Counted from the first letter of the stretch, positions 49,976 to 59,371 are shown. The stretch is 64,000 nt of DNA from Pseudomonas sp. (GCF_002796985.1 NZ_PEKX01000022.1:1-64000), one strand, 5' to 3'. Numbers and translations are program-made. Notes: a model not told the origin generated them from the letters alone.

Positions 49976-49993
49976 TTGTCACAAGACTGTCAT
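49976..49993 (+). promoter_or_regulatory. Pho-box-like PhoB site
   Basis: TTGTCAC (49976-49982), four bases, then CTGTCAT (49987-49993): two near-consensus 7-base PhoB half-sites with the classic 11-base period. It is between the divergent Na/Pi transporter and sugar dehydrogenase genes and points toward the latter. A hairpin (ACCCTC/GAGGGT, 49999-50020) follows. Confidence 0.55.
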
Positions 49994-50099
49994 GGTAGAC
50001 CCTCGTTTTTCCCTGAGGGTTCGCCAAATCTCTGATTTGCCGGGAATCCTGTCTGTCAGTAAAGCCGATCAACCGCGGATGCGACGGGCTTTGCGTCGG

Positions 50100-50219
50100 T
50101 TATTTCGCACGGAATGGCAGGCGGATATGTTTAGACTGCCTAACCATTTGCTGAAAGAACCGTTCACCGACATAAATGCACAACAGGCCGAGGAGCAGCA
50201 GGCCGAGGAGTAGTCCCAT
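50100..50219 (-). CDS. Candidate 39-residue membrane miniprotein
   Basis: Starting MGLLLGLLLLGLLCIYVGE, one leucine-rich membrane helix followed by a basic tail ending RLPFRAK. The start overlaps the divergent dehydrogenase ATG by two bases. A GGGG lies about 12 bases upstream, farther than ideal. Codon repetition (CTC/CTG) could simply mirror the opposite strand. Low confidence. Confidence 0.2.
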   Translation of the reverse strand: MGLLLGLLLLGLLCIYVGERFFQQMVRQSKHIRLPFRAK

Positions 50220-51525
50220 GCGTTGGTCGTTCCCCTTCCTGGTTGCGCTGGTCGTGGCCGGTTGCGGCGACAAGTCCGCCTTGCCGTTCGCCGCCGGCAC
50301 GGGGCCGAAACCGCAACTGCCGGAGCCGCAGAGCAGCCTGCTGCCCACCGTCAACATCGCCACCGCCACCGGTTGGCCCGTCGGGCAAATGCCTCGTGCA
50401 GCCGAGGGGCTGGAGGTGCAGCGCTTCGCCGACCAGCTCGAACACCCGCGCTGGCTCTATGTGCTGCCCAACGGCGATGTGCTGGTGGCGGAAAGTTCCG
50501 CACCACCCGGGGATGAATCCGGCGGCTTGAAGGATTGGGTCGCCGGCAAGGTCATGGCCAAGGCCGGCGCCCAGGTACCCAGCGCCAACCGCATCACTCT
50601 GCTGCGCGATGCTGACGGCGACGGTGTGCCGGAGCAACGCAGCGTGTTGCTGCAAGGGCTGTTCTCGCCTTTCGGCATGGCCCTTGTGGATAACTGGCTG
50701 TACGTCGCCAACACCGACGCGGTGGTGCGTTTCCCGTACAGGGCTGGCGATACCACGATCAGCGCCAGGGCCGAGAAGGTCGTGGACCTGCCGGGCGGGC
50801 CGATCAACCACCACTGGACCAAGAACATCCTCGCCAGCCCCGATGGCCGCTACCTCTACGCCACCGTCGGCTCCAACAGCAACGTCGGCGAGAATGGCCT
50901 GGATGCCGAGCAGAACCGTGCGGCGATCCTGCAGATCGACCTGTCCAGCCGCAACGTCCGCGTATTCGCCTCCGGCCTGCGCAACCCTAACGGTCTGGGC
51001 TGGGAGCCGAACAGCGGCGCCCTGTGGACAGCCGTGAACGAGCGTGACGAACTGGGCAACGACCTGGTGCCCGACTACATGACCTCGGTGAAGGACGGCG
51101 GTTTCTACGGCTGGCCCTGGAGCTACTTCGGCCAGCATGTGGATAAACGCGTGGAGCCGCCGCGCCCGGAGATGGTCGCGAAGGCCCTGGTGCCCGACTA
51201 CGCCCTCGGTGCGCATACCGCCTCCCTCGGCCTTGCCTTCTATCAGGGCAGCCTGCTGCCGGAGCGCTATCGTGGCGGGGTGTTCATCGGCCAGCACGGT
51301 TCGTGGAACCGCAAGCCGCGCAGTGGTTACCAGGTGGTGTTCATCCCCTTCGGCGGTGGCAAACCCAATGGCCAGCCGGTGACGGTGCTGGATGGCTTCA
51401 TCAACGACAACGATGAAGCCATGGGGCGTCCGGTTGGCGTCGCTGTGGATAAGTTCGGTGGCCTGCTGGTGGCCGACGATGTGGGTAACACCGTGTGGCG
51501 GCTGCGCCCGGCTACCCTGAAGTGA
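50218..51525 (+). CDS. PQQ-type sugar (sorbosone) dehydrogenase-like lipoprotein
   Basis: 435 residues from ATG 50218, preceded by GAGGAG. Lipobox VVAGC (about 11-15). A six-bladed beta propeller with repeats such as LPNGDVLVAE, TKNILASPDGRYLYATVGSNSN, GLRNPNGLGW and VADDVGNTVWRL matches soluble glucose/L-sorbosone dehydrogenases. Periplasmic sugar oxidation is likely; the substrate is not determined. Three perfect DnaA boxes (50685, 51138, 51444) lie in it, all in the Val-Asp frame. Confidence 0.85.
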   Translation: MRWSFPFLVALVVAGCGDKSALPFAAGTGPKPQLPEPQSSLLPTVNIATATGWPVGQMPRAAEGLEVQRFADQLEHPRWLYVLPNGDVLVAESSAPPGDESGGLKDWVAGKVMAKAGAQVPSANRITLLRDADGDGVPEQRSVLLQGLFSPFGMALVDNWLYVANTDAVVRFPYRAGDTTISARAEKVVDLPGGPINHHWTKNILASPDGRYLYATVGSNSNVGENGLDAEQNRAAILQIDLSSRNVRVFASGLRNPNGLGWEPNSGALWTAVNERDELGNDLVPDYMTSVKDGGFYGWPWSYFGQHVDKRVEPPRPEMVAKALVPDYALGAHTASLGLAFYQGSLLPERYRGGVFIGQHGSWNRKPRSGYQVVFIPFGGGKPNGQPVTVLDGFINDNDEAMGRPVGVAVDKFGGLLVADDVGNTVWRLRPATLK

Positions 51526-51542
51526 TTCGATAAGGAGACAGC

Positions 51543-52016
51543 ATGGTCATCGCTCGACGCATTGCCCTGATAACCCTACTGCTGGCGCTGGGCGCCTGCA
51601 GCAGCCTGTTCGGCACGCGCGACCCGCTGAACATCGATCTGGTCGGCCTGGAGCCGGCGACCGGGCAGGGCATGGAGGCGCGCTTCACGGTGAAGCTGCG
51701 GGTGCAGAACCCCAATGACCAGGCCATCGACTACAACGGCATCGCCCTGGACCTGTCGGTCAATGGCCAGCCGCTGGCCAGCGGGGTGAGTGACGCCAGT
51801 GGGCAGGTGCCGCGCTTTGGCGAAAAAGTGATCAGCGTGCCGGTGAGCATCTCGGCGTTCTCCGCCTTCCGCCAGGCCTGGGGCCTGTCCGGTGGGCCGC
51901 CGCGCCAGGGCATGCCTTACGAGATCAACGGCAAGCTGGCTGGCGGGCTGTTCGGCACCGTGCGCTTCAACGACAAGGGCGTGCTGAACTGGCCGGAGCC
52001 GGTCGCACGCCCTTGA
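51543..52016 (+). CDS. LEA type 2 (WHy domain) lipoprotein
   Basis: 157 residues, lipobox ALGACS (about 16-21). The body TVKLRVQNPNDQAIDYNGIALDLSVNGQPLASGVS is the water-stress/hypersensitive-response (LEA14-like) domain. Probably a periplasmic-facing desiccation or stress lipoprotein. It follows the dehydrogenase by 17 bases and likely shares its transcript; a strong terminator follows. Confidence 0.87.
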   Translation: MVIARRIALITLLLALGACSSLFGTRDPLNIDLVGLEPATGQGMEARFTVKLRVQNPNDQAIDYNGIALDLSVNGQPLASGVSDASGQVPRFGEKVISVPVSISAFSAFRQAWGLSGGPPRQGMPYEINGKLAGGLFGTVRFNDKGVLNWPEPVARP

Positions 52017-52040
52017 GGTGGTGCAGGGATGTTGTGGATA

Positions 52041-52068
52041 AACCGGGCTGTGGATAGCCCGGTTTTTT
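52041..52068 (+). terminator. Terminator after the LEA lipoprotein gene
   Basis: AACCGGGCT (52041-52049) and AGCCCGGTT (52056-52064) form a 9-base stem followed by TTTTAT. A perfect DnaA box (52033-52041) abuts it, and a one-mismatch box (52049-52057) spans the loop. Confidence 0.88.
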
Positions 52069-52111
52069 ATTGCCTGGCTGTTATCCACTGCCGGTCGATA
52101 GGGCCTGTGAA

Positions 52112-52870
52112 CTACTGCCCCGGAATATCCTTGCGCAGTTTCACCGGGTCTTCCTTCTTGCCGCGCGCGGTGCGCATGCGGATGTTCAGCGCTTCGACCG
52201 CCAGCGAGAAAGCCATGGCGAAGTAGACGTAGCCCTTGGGCACATGGACTTCGAAAGCCTCGGCGATCAGCACGGTGCCGACCACGATCAGGAACGACAG
52301 CGCGAGCATCTTCAGCGACGGGTGCTTGTCGATGAAGTCGCTGATGGCGCCAGCGCAGAGCATCATCACCAGCACCGCGACGACAATGGCCGCGACCATC
52401 ACCGGCACGTTGGAGACCATGCCCACGGCGGTGATCACCGAGTCCAGCGAGAACACGATGTCGATGATGGCGATCTGGATGATGGTGCCGATGAAGCCGC
52501 CCATCACGCTCTTCGGCTCGCCCTCGGTTTCATCCTCGCCTTCCAGCCCGTGGAAGATCTCGCTGCTGCTTTTCCACAGGAGGAACAGGCCGCCGAAGAA
52601 CAGGATCAGGTCGCGCCCGGAGATGCCCTGGCCGAACACCTGGAACAGGTCGGCGGTGAGGCGCATGACCCAGGTGATCGAGAGCAGCAGCAGGATGCGC
52701 GTGACCATCGCCAGCGCCAGCCCGAAGAAGCGCGTGCGCGGCTGCATGTGCTTGGGCATGCGGCCGACCAGGATGGAAATCATGATGATGTTGTCGATGC
52801 CCAGGACGATCTCCAGGGCAGTCAGGGTGAAGAACGCAATCCAGATTTCAGGGCTGGTGAGCCATTCCAT
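52112..52870 (-). CDS. TerC-family integral membrane protein
   Basis: 252 residues with about seven membrane segments. The motif ALEIVLGIDNIIMISILV and the second IIQIAIIDIVFSLDSVITAVG carry paired acidic residues typical of TerC/YgdQ proteins, some of which export manganese. No tellurite operon is nearby, so metal export during membrane protein secretion is the more likely role. Confidence 0.88.
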   Translation of the reverse strand: MEWLTSPEIWIAFFTLTALEIVLGIDNIIMISILVGRMPKHMQPRTRFFGLALAMVTRILLLLSITWVMRLTADLFQVFGQGISGRDLILFFGGLFLLWKSSSEIFHGLEGEDETEGEPKSVMGGFIGTIIQIAIIDIVFSLDSVITAVGMVSNVPVMVAAIVVAVLVMMLCAGAISDFIDKHPSLKMLALSFLIVVGTVLIAEAFEVHVPKGYVYFAMAFSLAVEALNIRMRTARGKKEDPVKLRKDIPGQ

Positions 52871-52903
52871 TTAATCGGTACTCGAAGTCAGTCGTTAAGC
52901 TGT

Positions 52904-54208
52904 TCATTTATTGAACAGGGGGAACAGGCCCAGCAGCAGGGCTGCGGCGAGGATCGCCAGGCACACCAGCACGGCCCACTTGAGGGTGAAGCGCTGGTGG
53001 TCGCCGAAGTCCACCTTGGCCAGGCCCACCAGCAGGTAGGTGGAAGGCACCAGCGGGCTGAGCAGGTGGACCGGCTGGCCGACGATGGAGGCACGGGCCA
53101 TTTCCACCGGGGTGATGCCGTACTGCGCGGCGGCCTGGGAGAGTACCGGGAGCACGCCGTAGTAGAAAGCGTCATTCGACATGAAGAAGGTGAACGGCAT
53201 GCTCACCAGTGCCGTGATGGTCGCCAGGTACGGCCCCAGCGCCGGCGGAATGACCGCCAGCAGGCTCTTGGACATGGCTTCGACCATGCCCGTTCCGGAA
53301 AGAATCCCGGTGAAGACCCCGGCGGCGAAGATCAGCGAGACCACCGCCAGGACGTTCTCGGCGTGGGCGCCGATGCGCTTCTTCTGCTCGAGAATGCAGG
53401 GATAGTTCACGATCATCGCGATACCGAAGGCGATCATGAAGAGAACCGGCATCGGTAGCAGGCCGCCGATCAGCGTGCCCATCAGGATCACCGTGAGCAC
53501 GGCGTTGAACCACAGCAGCTTCGGCCGGCGCGCCTCCGGGTACTGCGAGACGCTGACCTCGGCCATGGCCGCGTGATCGGTGGGCAGGTGCAGTTCGCCC
53601 AGGCGGGCGCGCTCGCGTTTGCCGTAGACCCAGGCCAGGGCGAAGATCGCCGCGATACCGGCGAGCATGGCCGGGATCATCGGCACGAAGATGTCCGCCG
53701 GGTCCACGTGCAGCGCGCTGGCCGCGCGGGCGGTAGGGCCGCCCCAGGGGGTCATGTTCAGCACGCCGCTGGAGAGCATGATCAGGCAGGCCATCAGCAG
53801 CGGGCTCATGCCCAGGCGGCTGTAGAGCGGCAGCACGGCGGCCACGCAGATCATGTAGGTGGTCGAGCCGTCGCCATCCAGCGAGACGATCATCGCCAGC
53901 GCGGCGGTGCCCATCGACACCTTCAGCGGGTCGCCCTTCACCAGCTTGAGGATGCGCCGCACCGCCGGGTCGAACAGCCCGGAGTCGATCATGATGGCGA
54001 AGTAGAGGATGGCGAACATCAGCATCACGCCGGTCGGCGCCAGGGTGCGGATGCCGTCCAGCATCATCGGCCCCAGGCCCTTGGCGAAGCCGCCGAGCAG
54101 GGCGAAGGTGATCGGCACCAGGATCAGCGCAATCAGCGCCGACAGCCGCTTGGTCATGATCAGGAACATGAAGGTCGCCACCATGGCGAAGGCGAGGAAA
54201 GTCAGCAT
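52904..54208 (-). CDS. Citrate-metal:H+ symporter, CitMHS family
   Basis: 434 residues from ATG 54208; the open frame extends upstream without conservation. N-terminus MLTFLAFAMVATFMFLIMTK, motifs SLDGDGSTTYMICVAA and NMTPWGGPTARAASAL are diagnostic of CitM/CitH transporters that import Mg2+- or Ca2+-citrate. About twelve helices. A second citrate system beside citA at 42 kb. Confidence 0.88.
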   Translation of the reverse strand: MLTFLAFAMVATFMFLIMTKRLSALIALILVPITFALLGGFAKGLGPMMLDGIRTLAPTGVMLMFAILYFAIMIDSGLFDPAVRRILKLVKGDPLKVSMGTAALAMIVSLDGDGSTTYMICVAAVLPLYSRLGMSPLLMACLIMLSSGVLNMTPWGGPTARAASALHVDPADIFVPMIPAMLAGIAAIFALAWVYGKRERARLGELHLPTDHAAMAEVSVSQYPEARRPKLLWFNAVLTVILMGTLIGGLLPMPVLFMIAFGIAMIVNYPCILEQKKRIGAHAENVLAVVSLIFAAGVFTGILSGTGMVEAMSKSLLAVIPPALGPYLATITALVSMPFTFFMSNDAFYYGVLPVLSQAAAQYGITPVEMARASIVGQPVHLLSPLVPSTYLLVGLAKVDFGDHQRFTLKWAVLVCLAILAAALLLGLFPLFNK

Positions 54209-54627
54209 GGGGATAACTCCGGGTCTACGCGGGGGATTCAGCAGCGGCTGTGGATAAGCACGTGCGGTGCGGACGGAGTCGGGGCGGGTCGAGACAGGAA
54301 ACGGGGCATGGGCGATCACCGATTGTTGTTTTTGTACGCTGCGCGAGCGCAGGTCCGGCCGGGACGACCGAGGCGGCGATGCTAGGGGGTCAAGCTTTCA
54401 GCAGGCTTTCGCAGGGGATGACCGCTGATCAGGACGGCTTTTGCAGGAGCGAGCTTGCTCGCGAACCCATGCAGACCTTGTGGGTAAGTTGCAGGCCCGC
54501 GCCCTGGGCTAGCCTGCAAGGCGGCTCCGACTTCTCGTCATGCGTAGGAGCGGACTTTGTCCGCGATTGGTCCGCAACGCGCTGGAAGCCATCGCGGACG
54601 GAGTCCGCTCCTACGCGCGGTCTATCT
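54209..54627. other. Intergenic region with a DnaA box and REP repeats
   Basis: A 419-base gap without a gene. A DnaA box lies at 54249-54257. A REP-like palindrome (GGAGCGAGCTTGCTCGCG core) lies at 54444-54466, and an inverted pair of a second variant with core GCGGACTTTGTCCGC lies at 54543-54571 and 54590-54616. Confidence 0.75.
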
Positions 54628-55542
54628 TCATACGGATGCCTGGATGAGCCCCATCACCAGCAGCAGGCTGGCGCCCGCCAGCAGCGTTTGCAGGGTGATG
54701 ATCCCGGCCATCAGCCCGCTTTCGCCACCCAGCTGGCGGGTCAGCACATAGGCGGTTGGGGCTGTGGGTAAAGCGAAGAACAGCACCAGCAGCGCGCTTT
54801 CCAGCGTCGGCAGGGCCAGCAGGCGGGCGATGGCGAAGGCCAGCAGCGGCATGGCCAGCAGGCGGATCGCGCAGTTCCAGCCCAGCGCCGAGGCCTCCGC
54901 GCGCAACTCCTGCGGCTGTAGCGCAGCGCCCACGCAGAGCAGGCCCAGCGGCAGGCTGGCCACCGCCAGCAGGTTGAACAGCCGGTCCGTGCCGCCGGGC
55001 AGGCCGATGCCCGACAGATTGAGCAACGCACCCGCCACACAGGCGAGGATCAGCGGGTTCCTCACGATGGGCAGCAGCAGCAAACGCAGGCTGATGCCGC
55101 GCTCGGCGGTCAGCGCCCATACCGACATCACGTTCACCGTCGGCACCATCAGCGCCAGCATCAGCGCCGCCAGGGTCAGCCCCGGCTTGCCGTACAGGCT
55201 GCCGACCGCGGCGAGCCCCAGGTAGGTGTTGAAGCGCAGCACGCCCTGGGCAATGGCGCCGAAGCGTGCGGCATTCCAGCCACGCAGACGCTTGACGATC
55301 AGCAGGACGGTCCAGGCGATGCCGAGGCCTAGCAACACCGCCAGCGCCTGACGGGCGAGGCCGGGGTCGTTCAGCGGTGCGCTGGCCAGGCTGCTGGCCA
55401 GCAGCGCAGGGAACAGGATGAAGTAGTTGAGCCGCTCCGCCGCGGGCCAGAAGGCCTCGCCGGGAAAGCCTTTGCGGCGCAGCACGAAGCCGCCGACGAT
55501 CAATGCGAACAACGGCCAGAGGGCCTGGAACAGAGCGGTCAC
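54628..55542 (-). CDS. AEC-family (auxin efflux carrier-like) transporter
   Basis: 304 residues from a GTG at 55542, with GGGG six bases upstream; an earlier ORF start is not supported. About ten membrane helices; RLNYFILFPALLASSLA near the N-terminus and NLLAVASLPLGLLCVGAAL are family features. Known members export malonate or other organic acids; the substrate here is unknown. Confidence 0.82.
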   Translation of the reverse strand: MTALFQALWPLFALIVGGFVLRRKGFPGEAFWPAAERLNYFILFPALLASSLASAPLNDPGLARQALAVLLGLGIAWTVLLIVKRLRGWNAARFGAIAQGVLRFNTYLGLAAVGSLYGKPGLTLAALMLALMVPTVNVMSVWALTAERGISLRLLLLPIVRNPLILACVAGALLNLSGIGLPGGTDRLFNLLAVASLPLGLLCVGAALQPQELRAEASALGWNCAIRLLAMPLLAFAIARLLALPTLESALLVLFFALPTAPTAYVLTRQLGGESGLMAGIITLQTLLAGASLLLVMGLIQASV

Positions 55543-55606
55543 GGCAACCCCGCGAGGGTGGTGGGAGCGGGCATCTTGCCGAGGGCGTGCGGGGAAGGGC
55601 AAGGCG

Positions 55607-55668
55607 TGTGGATAAGTTTTTACCCTGCCCGGAGCGGTTTTCCACAGCCGCCAGCGCTGTGGAAAACC
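55607..55668. repeat. Perfect hairpin of two TTTTCCACA boxes next to a DnaA box
   Basis: GGTTTTCCACAGC (55636-55648) and GCTGTGGAAAACC (55656-55668) are perfect 13-base inverted arms with a 7-base loop. A perfect DnaA box (55607-55615) is 20 bases away. It lies just after the stop of the large gene at 55681 and may terminate it. Confidence 0.6.
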
Positions 55669-55680
55669 TTGCCCACAGAC

Positions 55681-58077
55681 TCAGCGGCGGAAGCCGCCTC
55701 CGCCAAAATGCCCGCCGCCAAAGTGGCTACCACCGAATCCGCCGCCGCCCCACTGCCGCTGGGTCTGATTGAAGCGTTGCTGGCCGACCTGGCGCGACTG
55801 GTACTGCTGGTCCAGTTGGCTACGCACGTTGGCCTGGTTCTGCTGCACCGGTTGCCAGCCGTTGTTGGTGTGTTGCTGCCAGCCGCCATCCTGGGTGTGT
55901 TGATAGACGTTGCCGTCGTGGCCGGCGTAGACGTCGCCATTCTTCCAGGCCACGGCGTTGCCGGTGCGCCGGTTGTAGCTGACGCCCTGGTTCTGCTTGT
56001 CGTAGCTGCCGCGTCCGTCGTCCACGTCACCGGAGACCCCGCGCTCGGCGATGGTGGTGCGACCGGTCTGGGCGTTGTGCTTGATGCCCTGCTGGCCGGC
56101 CTTGAAGTCGCCGCTGTCGGCGTCGTAGGCCACGCCGCTGCGACCCGCACCGGAGATACCGGTGGACGCATTGGAGAAGGAACCCCGACGGCCCGCGGCA
56201 CCCTGATCGGTGTACGGATTGAACGCCGCCCCCTGGGCACCCTGGAAGTGCGTGCCGGTGCGCGGGTTGTAGCCGACCGCCGAGCTGCCCTGCCACTGGG
56301 TGCCGGTCCAGCCGTTGTAGCCGTAGGCGTGGGTGACCGTGCCCTGGCCCCAGCGGCCATAGAAGTTGGCCTGGTTGACGTTGGTGTAGCTCCAGCCGCC
56401 GTGCGGGTAGGAACCCCAGTACGGGCCCCAGTAAGGCTCTGGCGCGCCCCAGTAAGCGCCGGCGGCATAGCCGAAGGCGAAGCCGGTCAGCGCGCCCACG
56501 GCGAAGCCGGCGCCGTAGCCGTAGGTGGGCGGATAGCCGTAGTACACGGTGCTGCTGACGTAGGCCGGATAGGTGTAGCCGGTGCCATAGACCACCGTGC
56601 CGTCGCCGTTCACCACCACGCCCAGGTAACCGGGGGTGTAGCCCGCCACCACGGTCTGCGGGGTGACCGAGTAGATATGCACGTAGGTCACGTAATACAC
56701 CGGCGAGCTGGGCGGGATGCCGTAGATCGCCGCCGGCACTTCGGTTGCCACCTGCCAGGGGCCGGTGGGGCTGGGGGCGACGAACCAGACACCGTTGGTG
56801 ACGGCGAAGTACTGGTTGGAAGCGACCTCGATGACCGGCGTCGGGGTGTTCACCGCATAGCGCAGCTCGGTGCCGCTGATGGGCTGGAAGCTGGGCGCGC
56901 CGTCGTAGCTGACCTTCATGGTCGCCTTGCTGCGCGAGACGGAGGCGGTCTGCGGAATGCTCGCGGCAATGGCGGCTTCCTTGGCCTGCGGGGTGCCGGG
57001 CACCGAGACCAGGACGTTGGCCTTCGGGTCCTTGGGCGAAATCTTCGCGAAGTCGGCGGGCAGGTCCTTGCCCTCGACGAACTGCCACGGGCCCTTCTCG
57101 CCGGGGCCGCTGAACCAGCGGCCGGACAGCAGCACGTACCAGGTGTTGTGGGTCGGATCGACGAACACCGCATGGTCGGCGTTGTGCATCGTCAGCAGGC
57201 TGACGCCGTCCACCGGCTGCATCTGCGCGGTGCCGTCGCTGACGATCAGTTCGGTGGGCCGAGTCGCCACCAGGATGGCCGGTGCCTTGCCTGGCGCCTT
57301 GCCGTCCTTGGGCAGCAACGCATCCACCGGGCCGGTCTTTTCCGCCACCTGTTGCGCGCTGACCAGGGCCTTGGGCGGCTGGCTCAGCACCAGCCAGGCG
57401 CCGTCCAGCGCCTGCGCGGTGTACCAGTTGCCGGCGGCGTTGAGGTATTGGTTGCCCTGGGCGTCACGCAGGATCAGCGCGCGGCTGTTGAGCACGCGCT
57501 GAAAGTCGCTGCTGGGCAGAGCCTGCCAGTTCGGCTGGCCGTCGATCATCACCAGCACGGTCGGGGTATTGGCGAAGACGATCTGCGGCGCGTCGTTCTT
57601 CACTTCCACGTGGCGCAGCTTGTCCAACTGCTGGTTCACCGCGTAGCTGGCCTGCAGTTCATCGAGGGAGACGGTCAGGCCGTCCTTGGGCAGGCGCGCC
57701 ACCAGCGCATCGCGCAATTGACCGGCACTGTCGGGGGCGGTGGGCACTTCCACCTTGTCGATGCGCAGGTCGGTGAGTTGCACCAGAGCGCTGGCCTTGT
57801 CGATGGCGGCGGCGGCGGAGAACTGTGCCACCCCGTAGGTCGGTGCGCCGTTGGCGGGGCCGACGGCGATGGCCGCGCGGCCGCTCATGCGGGTGCCGTC
57901 CCAACCCTCGATCTGCGGCTGGAAGATCTGTACGTGCTGCTCGCCGACGGCGAAGTCCCGTGGCCATTTCAATTCGGTGACGGCCGGCGCCTGGAGGTCG
58001 GCAGCGACGGTCAGAGCAGGGTGCAGCGACAGCCCGATGGCAAGCGCCAGGGCGGAGAGAACGGGACGTAAAGCCAT
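55681..58077 (-). CDS. Large exported Gly/Tyr-rich protein, carbohydrate-binding-like
   Basis: 798 residues with a signal peptide (MALRPVLSALALAIGLSLHPALTVAA). Residues 27-400 are mixed globular with repeated W-Y-x-A/G-x-x-L-x-G-x-W units (NWYTAQALDGAWLV, TWYVLLSGRWFSG, GVWFVAPSPTGPWQ). Residues about 455-560 are tyrosine/glycine-rich, 560-720 hold tandem PRTG/NxxTG repeats, and the C-terminus is Gln-rich then GGGGFGGSHFGGGHFGGG. Similar Pseudomonas proteins have been annotated as carbohydrate-binding; no enzymatic motif is seen. Extracellular or surface role inferred. Confidence 0.8.
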   Translation of the reverse strand: MALRPVLSALALAIGLSLHPALTVAADLQAPAVTELKWPRDFAVGEQHVQIFQPQIEGWDGTRMSGRAAIAVGPANGAPTYGVAQFSAAAAIDKASALVQLTDLRIDKVEVPTAPDSAGQLRDALVARLPKDGLTVSLDELQASYAVNQQLDKLRHVEVKNDAPQIVFANTPTVLVMIDGQPNWQALPSSDFQRVLNSRALILRDAQGNQYLNAAGNWYTAQALDGAWLVLSQPPKALVSAQQVAEKTGPVDALLPKDGKAPGKAPAILVATRPTELIVSDGTAQMQPVDGVSLLTMHNADHAVFVDPTHNTWYVLLSGRWFSGPGEKGPWQFVEGKDLPADFAKISPKDPKANVLVSVPGTPQAKEAAIAASIPQTASVSRSKATMKVSYDGAPSFQPISGTELRYAVNTPTPVIEVASNQYFAVTNGVWFVAPSPTGPWQVATEVPAAIYGIPPSSPVYYVTYVHIYSVTPQTVVAGYTPGYLGVVVNGDGTVVYGTGYTYPAYVSSTVYYGYPPTYGYGAGFAVGALTGFAFGYAAGAYWGAPEPYWGPYWGSYPHGGWSYTNVNQANFYGRWGQGTVTHAYGYNGWTGTQWQGSSAVGYNPRTGTHFQGAQGAAFNPYTDQGAAGRRGSFSNASTGISGAGRSGVAYDADSGDFKAGQQGIKHNAQTGRTTIAERGVSGDVDDGRGSYDKQNQGVSYNRRTGNAVAWKNGDVYAGHDGNVYQHTQDGGWQQHTNNGWQPVQQNQANVRSQLDQQYQSRQVGQQRFNQTQRQWGGGGFGGSHFGGGHFGGGGFRR

Positions 58078-58396
58078 GCTGGGAACCTTCGTTAAAGAGA
58101 GCTGCGTTCAACCTTAGTGCAGCGCGAAACAACTCGCGCGTGTCTGAGTTCTCCCTTGCGCCATGCTGGTGCAGTTTCGCCGGCAAGGCAGCTTTTTCTT
58201 ATGGCGCAACGACATATTTAATAATTTTCCGAGCCTCCCGCTTCGGCGACCATCCGTCTGTCAGACATGTCGCGAGACAAAGCCTTCAGATGCTACGGCC
58301 ACAGAGCCTAATGCCGCCCATGTCCCGGTTTTACCGGCCTTCTGGCCACTGCCGCAGTAAATCAACAAAAAAGCCAAACGGCTGTGGGAGTGCTTC
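58078..58396. other. Promoter region upstream of the ABC operon
   Basis: A 319-base gap between divergent genes. It contains an AT-rich patch (about 58210-58230) and a perfect small palindrome GTCTGTCAGAC (58256-58266), a possible operator. No gene. Confidence 0.5.
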
Positions 58397-59371
58397 ATGA
58401 TCAAGTCCTTGCTCGTGCGTTCCATCGCGTGTTCCGCCCTGGCTGCCGCCGTCGTTTCTGGCGCGCAGGCCGGTACCCTGACCATCGGCCATACCACCTG
58501 GGTGGGTTATGGCACGCTCTATCTCGCCCGTGACCTGGGCTACTTCAAGGAGCAGGGCCTCGACCTGCAGCTGACCACCATCGAGGAAGCCTCGATGTAC
58601 ATGGCGGCCCAGGCTTCCGGCCAGCTCTCCGGCTCCGCCTCCACCATCGACGAAATCCTCAAGTACCGGCCCAAGTTCTGCTTCAAGGCCGTGGCCGCGC
58701 TGGACGACAGCCATGGTGGCGACGGCGTGCTGGTGAGCAAGGACGTCACCTCGCTGGCCCAGCTCAAGGGTCAGGAAGTGGCGGTGAACGAAGGCTCCGT
58801 CTCGCAGTTCTGGCTGGCCTACCTGCTCAAGCACGCCGGCATGAGCATGAGCGACATCAAGGTGCAGAACATGACCGCCGATGACGCGGCCAGCGCCTTC
58901 ATCGCCGGCCGCGTGCCCGCCGCCGTGACCTGGGAGCCGCATCTCTCGCTGGTACGCGAAAAGCAGCAGGGCAAGGTGCTGGTGGACAGCTCCACCACCC
59001 CCGGCGTGATCGTCGACGTGGTCGCCCTCAACTGCGACGTCATCGAGAAGCAGCCCGAGGACGTGAAAGCCCTGGTGAAAGGCCTCTACAAGGCCGTGCA
59101 GTACACCCAGGACCACCCGCAGGAGGCCTACGCGATCATGGCCAAGGGCGTCGGCGGCTACCTCTCCGATCCCAAGGCCCTGGCCGACGCCGCCAAGGGC
59201 GTGCGCTTCTACGACAAGGCGGTGAGCGAGCAACTCATTGGCGCCCCCGGTAAGCCCGGCGACATCAAGGGCTTGATCCGCCTCGCCAACGAAACCTGGA
59301 GCGGCCTGCAGGGCAAGCGCCTGGACGTCAGCTACGACGACCTGGTCGACCCGCGCTTCGTCTCCGAGTAA
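58397..59371 (+). CDS. ABC transporter periplasmic substrate-binding protein (SsuA/TauA/NMT1-like)
   Basis: 324 residues; signal peptide to about AQAG (26). TIGHTTWVGYGTLYLARDLGYFKEQGLDLQL and VTWEPHLSLV are typical of the nitrate/sulfonate/taurine-binding group. The substrate is unknown. First gene of a three-gene uptake operon; the permease starts 58 bases downstream. Confidence 0.88.
   Translation: MIKSLLVRSIACSALAAAVVSGAQAGTLTIGHTTWVGYGTLYLARDLGYFKEQGLDLQLTTIEEASMYMAAQASGQLSGSASTIDEILKYRPKFCFKAVAALDDSHGGDGVLVSKDVTSLAQLKGQEVAVNEGSVSQFWLAYLLKHAGMSMSDIKVQNMTADDAASAFIAGRVPAAVTWEPHLSLVREKQQGKVLVDSSTTPGVIVDVVALNCDVIEKQPEDVKALVKGLYKAVQYTQDHPQEAYAIMAKGVGGYLSDPKALADAAKGVRFYDKAVSEQLIGAPGKPGDIKGLIRLANETWSGLQGKRLDVSYDDLVDPRFVSE

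Noticed and set aside
55558..58071. 837-codon open frame on the plus strand opposite the large exported protein
   Set aside because: The minus-strand frame has a signal peptide and repeat structure; the plus frame is a high-GC antisense shadow with no recognisable domain.
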